A DNA stretch of 64,000 bases from Phyllobacterium endophyticum (GTDB taxonomy: Bacteria > Pseudomonadota > Alphaproteobacteria > Rhizobiales > Rhizobiaceae): positions 62,001-126,000 of the forward strand of contig NZ_PGGN01000001.1 in assembly GCF_003010935.1 (NCBI RefSeq), read 5' to 3'. Of this stretch, positions 60,071 through 64,000 are shown piece by piece. The notes under the pieces are model-generated. The model worked only from the letters and a program-made list of their open reading frames with translations, ran no database searches and had not been told where the DNA came from. Every line of letters begins with the position of its first letter. Positions within the stretch are counted from its first letter, which is position 1. The position numbers and the translations under genes are program-made.

Positions 60071-61444
60071 ATGAAATTCGAGGTACCACAGGCAATCTTT
60101 GAACATGGCAGACGCGCATTTGCAAATGCCGTTGTCGTGGTTCTCGCCCTTGCTTGTACTCTCGCGATGCAACGGGGCGTTCAGGCACAGGAAGCCGTGG
60201 TTCAACCGGCACCCGAGACGCTGGACATCAAGCGCGCCGAGACCGCAAGGGAACTCGACCAACTGACCGGACAGATGTCTCTCTCGTCGGGCCGTGTCGC
60301 CGAACTCGACAAGGAGATCGCGGGTCTCAAGAAGGATCAGGCGACGATAACCGCAGCATTGATCCAGTCTGCGAAAACTGAAATGAAGTTGAGCGAAGAC
60401 ATTGCCAGTTTCAGCGACAAATTGACCGGATTACGCGAGCGCCAGGACGGTATCAGAACATCGCTGAGGTCACGTCGCGGGGCGCTTGCCGAAGTGCTGG
60501 CGGCTTTGCAGCGCATGGGACTTAATCCGCCGCCGGCAATTCTCGTTCGCCCTGATGACGCTCTCGCATCCGTGCGAAGCGCTGTTCTTCTTGGCGCAGT
60601 CGTTCCTGAAATGCGTCAACAGACCGATGCGCTGATCGCGGATCTTAAGGATCTGACCCGTGTAACGACTTCCATCGACGAGGAAAGGGCCCGCTTGACC
60701 GCCGCCCTGTCCGGGCAGGCGGAGGAAAAGAAGCGGCTTGATCTTCTTCTTGCCGAGAAACAGAAACTCCAGGCAACTTCCGAGGAAACACGCGTCGCGG
60801 AACAACGGCGCGCGGAAGACCTTGCCAGGCGCGCCACGTCGCTTCGCGATCTTATCGCCTCCATGGAAAAGGACATGAAGGAAGTCAAGCAGGCAGCCGC
60901 GGCGGCCAGCGCAGAGGAGCAGCAGAAGATCGCTGCCAGCCAGCAACGTGCCAATGATTTTGCTTCCAGCCAGAGCCGACTTTCGGCCCAGGTCAATTTC
61001 GCGTCTTTGAAAGGCCGTCTTTCCATGCCAGCGGCAGGCAAGCTGGTCAAGCGCTTCGGCGACGACGACGGCCTGGGCGGGTCGGTTCAGGGTGATACGC
61101 TCGAGACCGCCGCAGGTGCGACCATTACATCTCCGGCGGACGCGGTGGTCCTTTATGCCGGAGCGTTCAGGTCCTACGGTCAGCTCTTGATACTTGACGC
61201 GGGCAACGGATATCATGTTGTCTTGGCAGGTATGAATAAAATCAACGTCTCCCAAAACCAGTTCGTTCTGGCGGGAGAACCGGTCGGTGTGATGAACAAG
61301 CAACTTATTGCGAGTACCGCGCCTGTTCCGATGGGAAATGGAGCTCCAATGCTTTACATTGAGTTCCGAAAGGATACAAAACCTGTTAATCCCGCTCCTT
61401 GGTGGGCGGAAAGGCTTGCTGGAAGGACCGCAAATGATACGTAG
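60071..61444 (+). CDS. envC: EnvC-like murein hydrolase activator
   Basis: This 457-aa periplasmic protein has a signal peptide (VVVVLALACTLAMQRGVQAQ), a long coiled-coil region (LDQLTGQMSLSSGRVAELDKEIAGL to AAAASAEEQQKI), and a C-terminal LytM domain (ATITSPADAVVLYAGAFRSYGQLLILDAGNGYH, then LYIEFRKDTKPVNPAPWW) that lacks the catalytic metal ligands of active M23 peptidases, as in EnvC activators of amidases. It begins a three-gene unit with ctpA and a deacetylase. In relatives this unit continues the rlmH operon; here rlmH is 48 kb away. Confidence 0.9.
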   Translation: MKFEVPQAIFEHGRRAFANAVVVVLALACTLAMQRGVQAQEAVVQPAPETLDIKRAETARELDQLTGQMSLSSGRVAELDKEIAGLKKDQATITAALIQSAKTEMKLSEDIASFSDKLTGLRERQDGIRTSLRSRRGALAEVLAALQRMGLNPPPAILVRPDDALASVRSAVLLGAVVPEMRQQTDALIADLKDLTRVTTSIDEERARLTAALSGQAEEKKRLDLLLAEKQKLQATSEETRVAEQRRAEDLARRATSLRDLIASMEKDMKEVKQAAAAASAEEQQKIAASQQRANDFASSQSRLSAQVNFASLKGRLSMPAAGKLVKRFGDDDGLGGSVQGDTLETAAGATITSPADAVVLYAGAFRSYGQLLILDAGNGYHVVLAGMNKINVSQNQFVLAGEPVGVMNKQLIASTAPVPMGNGAPMLYIEFRKDTKPVNPAPWWAERLAGRTANDT

Positions 61445-62759
61445 GCTAACGCTTCTCGTGGCCGGAGCCCTGATGGGCGCAACGGCGATGGTCGTTGTGC
61501 AGGGAGCCTTGCCCACCACAGCTGCAGAAGCTGCGGGCACCGATACCTATAAACAGCTATCAATTTTTGGTGATATTTTCGAGCGCGTACGCGCCCAATA
61601 TGTCACTCCGCCAGATGACAAGAAGCTTGTGGAAAGCGCCATCAACGGCATGCTGACCTCGCTCGACCCACACTCCTCCTATATGAACGCCGAAGCGGCA
61701 CAGGACATGCGGGTTCAGACCAAAGGCGAATTTGGTGGTCTCGGCATCGAAGTCACCATGGAAAATGAACTGGTGAAGGTCATTGCCCCGATAGAGGACA
61801 CGCCTGCATCGAAGGCCGGCGTCCTCGCGGGCGACTACATTTCCAAGATCGATGGCACTGAAGTACGCGGCATGACGCTCACCGACGCCGTTGACAAGAT
61901 GCGCGGCGAGGTTAACACGCCCATTGAGCTTACACTCATCCGCCAGGGTGCCGATAAACCGATCACGCTTACGATCGTCCGTGACGTCGTCAAGGTGAAG
62001 GCCGTCCGTTCGCGCATCGACAATGACGTTGGTTATGTTCGGGTCATTTCCTTCACGGAACAGACCTCGGATGATTTGCAGCGCGCCATCAAGGACATCC
62101 AGAGCAAGGTTCCGGACGACAAGCTCAAGGGCTTCGTTCTCGATCTGCGCCTCAATCCGGGTGGTCTTCTCGATCAGGCCGTGGCCGTCTCGGATGCATT
62201 CCTCGACAAGGGGGAAGTCGTCTCGACACGGGGCCGCGATCCACAGGATATTACCCGTTTTGATGCTCGCCCCGGCGATCTGACCAACGGCAAACCCCTT
62301 ATCGTCCTGATCAATGGTGGCTCGGCAAGTGCATCCGAAATCGTTGCCGGTGCATTGCAGGATCATCGTCGCGGAACCATCCTCGGAACACGTTCCTTCG
62401 GCAAGGGATCTGTTCAGACGATCATACCTCTGGGTGAAAGCGGCGCCCTGCGTCTGACGACGGCGCTTTATTACACGCCTGCCGGCAAATCCATCCAGGG
62501 CAAGGGAATTGTTCCCGATATCGCCGTTGACCAGCCGCTTCCGGCTGATCTTCAGGGCAAGGCGGAGCCAATGAGCGAATCCAGCCTGAAGGGTCACATC
62601 AAGGGCGTACAGGAGGACGCTGAGGGTTCCGGCTCCATCGCCTATGTGCCGCCGGATCCAAAGGACGACCTGCAGCTCATCCAGGCGCTCAAGCTGTTGC
62701 GCGGCGAACAGGCAAACGCAGCCTTCCCCGCCGACCCCAAGAAAGGCGTGCCCAACTGA
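61434..62759 (+). CDS. ctpA: S41-family C-terminal processing protease CtpA
   Basis: CtpA (441 aa) has a signal peptide (MIRRLTLLVAGALMGATAMV), a PDZ domain (GGLGIEVTMENELVKVIAPIEDTPASKAGVLAGD), and the S41 core with the Ser in INGGSASASEIVAGALQDH and the Lys in FGKGSVQTIIPL; PHSSYMNAEAAQDMRVQTKG is also family-typical. It processes periplasmic proteins and murein enzymes. The start ATG 61434 overlaps envC by 11 bp and has GGAAGGA 8 nt upstream, so envC and ctpA are coupled. Confidence 0.96.
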   Translation: MIRRLTLLVAGALMGATAMVVVQGALPTTAAEAAGTDTYKQLSIFGDIFERVRAQYVTPPDDKKLVESAINGMLTSLDPHSSYMNAEAAQDMRVQTKGEFGGLGIEVTMENELVKVIAPIEDTPASKAGVLAGDYISKIDGTEVRGMTLTDAVDKMRGEVNTPIELTLIRQGADKPITLTIVRDVVKVKAVRSRIDNDVGYVRVISFTEQTSDDLQRAIKDIQSKVPDDKLKGFVLDLRLNPGGLLDQAVAVSDAFLDKGEVVSTRGRDPQDITRFDARPGDLTNGKPLIVLINGGSASASEIVAGALQDHRRGTILGTRSFGKGSVQTIIPLGESGALRLTTALYYTPAGKSIQGKGIVPDIAVDQPLPADLQGKAEPMSESSLKGHIKGVQEDAEGSGSIAYVPPDPKDDLQLIQALKLLRGEQANAAFPADPKKGVPN

Positions 62760-62760
62760 T

Positions 62761-62862
62761 ATGAAAATGGGGACCGGGCTTTTCTCCTATAGTCTGGTCC
62801 CCATGGTTTCTTCTCCCAGCCTCGCGACCTCCATCAAAATAGCCATCGGCCACAACGCGTGA
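62761..62862 (+). CDS. 33-codon frame coupling ctpA to the deacetylase gene
   Basis: Directly after the ctpA stop (TGATATG), a frame of 33 codons begins MKMGTGLFSYSLVPMVSSPS and ends with a stop that overlaps the GTG of the next gene by 4 nt. It spans a 9-bp inverted repeat (ATGGGGACC 62767-62775 and GGTCCCCAT 62796-62804). It may be a small coupled peptide or a chance frame around an RNA hairpin. No family is known. Confidence 0.3.
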   Translation: MKMGTGLFSYSLVPMVSSPSLATSIKIAIGHNA

Positions 62863-63992
62863 ACTCCGACCTGAACCGGCCGCTGGGACAAAACGGCAAA
62901 CGGCCACATGGAAAACCAACCGCCGGGCGATCCTCCTGGATGCTTCCTGCGGTCTGTGTTGGTCTGGTCCTTGGCCTCTCCTCGCTCATCACCTATACCA
63001 GCCATCAGGGTTTCCGCAGGCCGCAGCCCGAGACACCTAAGCCACAACTCGTGGAAACGGCGCCGCGCCCTCAGTCACCTGCACCTGCAGATGATGCGAA
63101 GAGCCAACCCGGCAATATCGTCACGGCTCCTCAAGGGGGACCCAAGCTCATCGTGGTCGGCGATCCGATGAAACGCGCGCAAGACCCGCGCACCGCTCAT
63201 ATCCCTGAACCTGATTTGCTGGAGCAAAGCCCGTTCGGACCACTACCGGTCGTCGCGCCCGATGGCCGGCGCGCGCTCGATGTCTATGCCGGGGCCTGGT
63301 CGGGCGCACGTGGTGCTCGCGTCGCCATTGTGATCGGCGGACTCGGTCTGTCTCAGACGGGTTCGCAGCATGCAGTTCAGACGTTGCCTCCGGAAGTCAC
63401 CCTGGCATTCTCGCCGGAAGGCAATAGCCTTCTCCGCTGGATGCAGGCAGCACGGCAGAACGGGCACGAAATCCTGATGCAGATCCCGCTCGAGCCCTAT
63501 GATTATCCGCGGGTCAATCCGGGCCGCAATACGTTGACAGTAGATGCATCGCCAGCAGCGACGCTCGAAAACCTGCACCGGGCGATGGGCCGCATCACCA
63601 ATTATACAGGCGTCATGAACTATATGGGCGCGCGTTTCACCGCCGAGCCGGATGCAATGACGATAGTCATTCAGGATGTTGCGAAGCGGGGTCTGCTTTA
63701 CCTCGACGATGGCACATCGGCGCGCAGCAAGGCCGACAGCGTTTCCGCGCAACAGGGTTCGCCTTTTGCAGCGGCAGACGTCCTGATCGATGCTTCGCAG
63801 GATCGCGGTGCGATCTTGAAAAAACTTGACGAGCTGGAGCGCATCGCCCGTGCCAAGGGCACGGCCATTGCCACGGGCTCAGCCTTCGACGTGACAGTTG
63901 AGGCGGTAACATCATGGGCCAACGAGGCGAAGGCGCGCGGGATCGAGATAGTCCCGGTTTCCGCCCTTGTCCGCGACCCGGAAAAAAACTAG
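62859..63992 (+). CDS. Divergent polysaccharide deacetylase-family protein (YibQ-like)
   Basis: This 377-aa protein has an N-terminal membrane helix (SWMLPAVCVGLVLGLSSLITY), a Pro-rich linker, and a polysaccharide-deacetylase-like domain (VAIVIGGLGLSQTGSQHAVQTLP, GHEILMQIPLEPYDYPRVNPGRN, MNYMGARFTAEPDAM) in which the His-Asp metal motif of classical deacetylases is not seen, as in the divergent YibQ/DUF610 group. It starts with GTG 62859. It follows envC-ctpA, the usual trio. The last bases of the window (GCGGGAGCA) look like a ribosome site for the next gene, probably rppH. Confidence 0.88.
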   Translation: MNSDLNRPLGQNGKRPHGKPTAGRSSWMLPAVCVGLVLGLSSLITYTSHQGFRRPQPETPKPQLVETAPRPQSPAPADDAKSQPGNIVTAPQGGPKLIVVGDPMKRAQDPRTAHIPEPDLLEQSPFGPLPVVAPDGRRALDVYAGAWSGARGARVAIVIGGLGLSQTGSQHAVQTLPPEVTLAFSPEGNSLLRWMQAARQNGHEILMQIPLEPYDYPRVNPGRNTLTVDASPAATLENLHRAMGRITNYTGVMNYMGARFTAEPDAMTIVIQDVAKRGLLYLDDGTSARSKADSVSAQQGSPFAAADVLIDASQDRGAILKKLDELERIARAKGTAIATGSAFDVTVEAVTSWANEAKARGIEIVPVSALVRDPEKN

Positions 63993-64000
63993 CGGGAGCA

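Noticed and set aside
60470-61540. Minus-strand open frame opposite envC
   Set aside because: Antisense to a clear coiled-coil/LytM protein and lacks its own start signals.
61560-62597. Minus-strand open frame opposite ctpA
   Set aside because: Antisense to a protease gene with intact catalytic motifs.

Overview
The window looks like a chromosomal segment of an alphaproteobacterium of the Hyphomicrobiales (Brucella/Ochrobactrum/Phyllobacterium-like). Supporting signs are a complete PhyR-NepR-EcfG general stress locus with GGAAC-N16-CGTT promoters, an alphaproteobacterial SOS box (GAAC-N7-GAAC) before imuA-imuB-dnaE2, order-typical small families (DUF768, DUF6074, DUF3011, DUF3309, DUF1328), and the conserved rplU-rpmA-acetyltransferase-obg-proB-proA-nadD-rsfS-rlmH block. 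Species cannot be fixed from the sequence alone.

Layout. 1-7.8 kb: branched-chain-type ABC permeases (livM partial, livH) next to a trans-4-hydroxyproline catabolic cluster (4-hydroxyproline 2-epimerase, FAD D-hydroxyproline dehydrogenase, DHDPS-family deaminase, divergent GntR regulator), then mmsA with a divergent LysR regulator. 7.9-11.5 kb: small DUF3011 secreted protein and a MacAB-type efflux pair. 11.6-18.8 kb: housekeeping block on the minus strand, driven at its right end by a strong promoter with a structured rplU leader.

18.9-35.7 kb: a 16.7-kb integrated island. It begins at the 3' end of tRNA-Ser(CGA), ends at a 16-bp copy of that tRNA end, and carries a P4-type tyrosine integrase, an AlpA-like regulator and a primase/polymerase-helicase protein. 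Its cargo is mostly defence-like: a five-gene overlapping operon in which a type I restriction system (hsdR, hsdM, hsdS) has a caspase-like protein inserted between hsdR and hsdM and an HNH-like nuclease after hsdS; an HTH-GIY-YIG fusion; a nucleoside-deoxyribosyltransferase-like/YaaC-like pair; and a secreted trypsin-like protease with two PAN/apple domains. The hsdR-caspase-hsdM-hsdS-HNH operon is the best candidate here for an undescribed system.

35.7-47.5 kb: stress-regulated PepSY protein, small conserved proteins, an SDR, the remnant of an Mrr-like restriction gene, an M29 aminopeptidase, a saccharopine-dehydrogenase-family enzyme with a divergent Lrp regulator, and the SOS mutasome. 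47.5-57.6 kb: transglutaminase-like protein, then the general stress response region (CsbD, AI-2E permease with an extra domain, small membrane proteins, two HWE/HisKA_2 kinases, ecfG, nepR, phyR, DUF1328). Seven EcfG-type promoter candidates in the window tie these genes together. 57.6-64 kb: two glycosyltransferases, then envC-ctpA-divergent polysaccharide deacetylase, normally the direct continuation of rlmH; its displacement by about 48 kb with opposite polarity suggests an inversion. No rRNA, CRISPR array or insertion sequence was seen.
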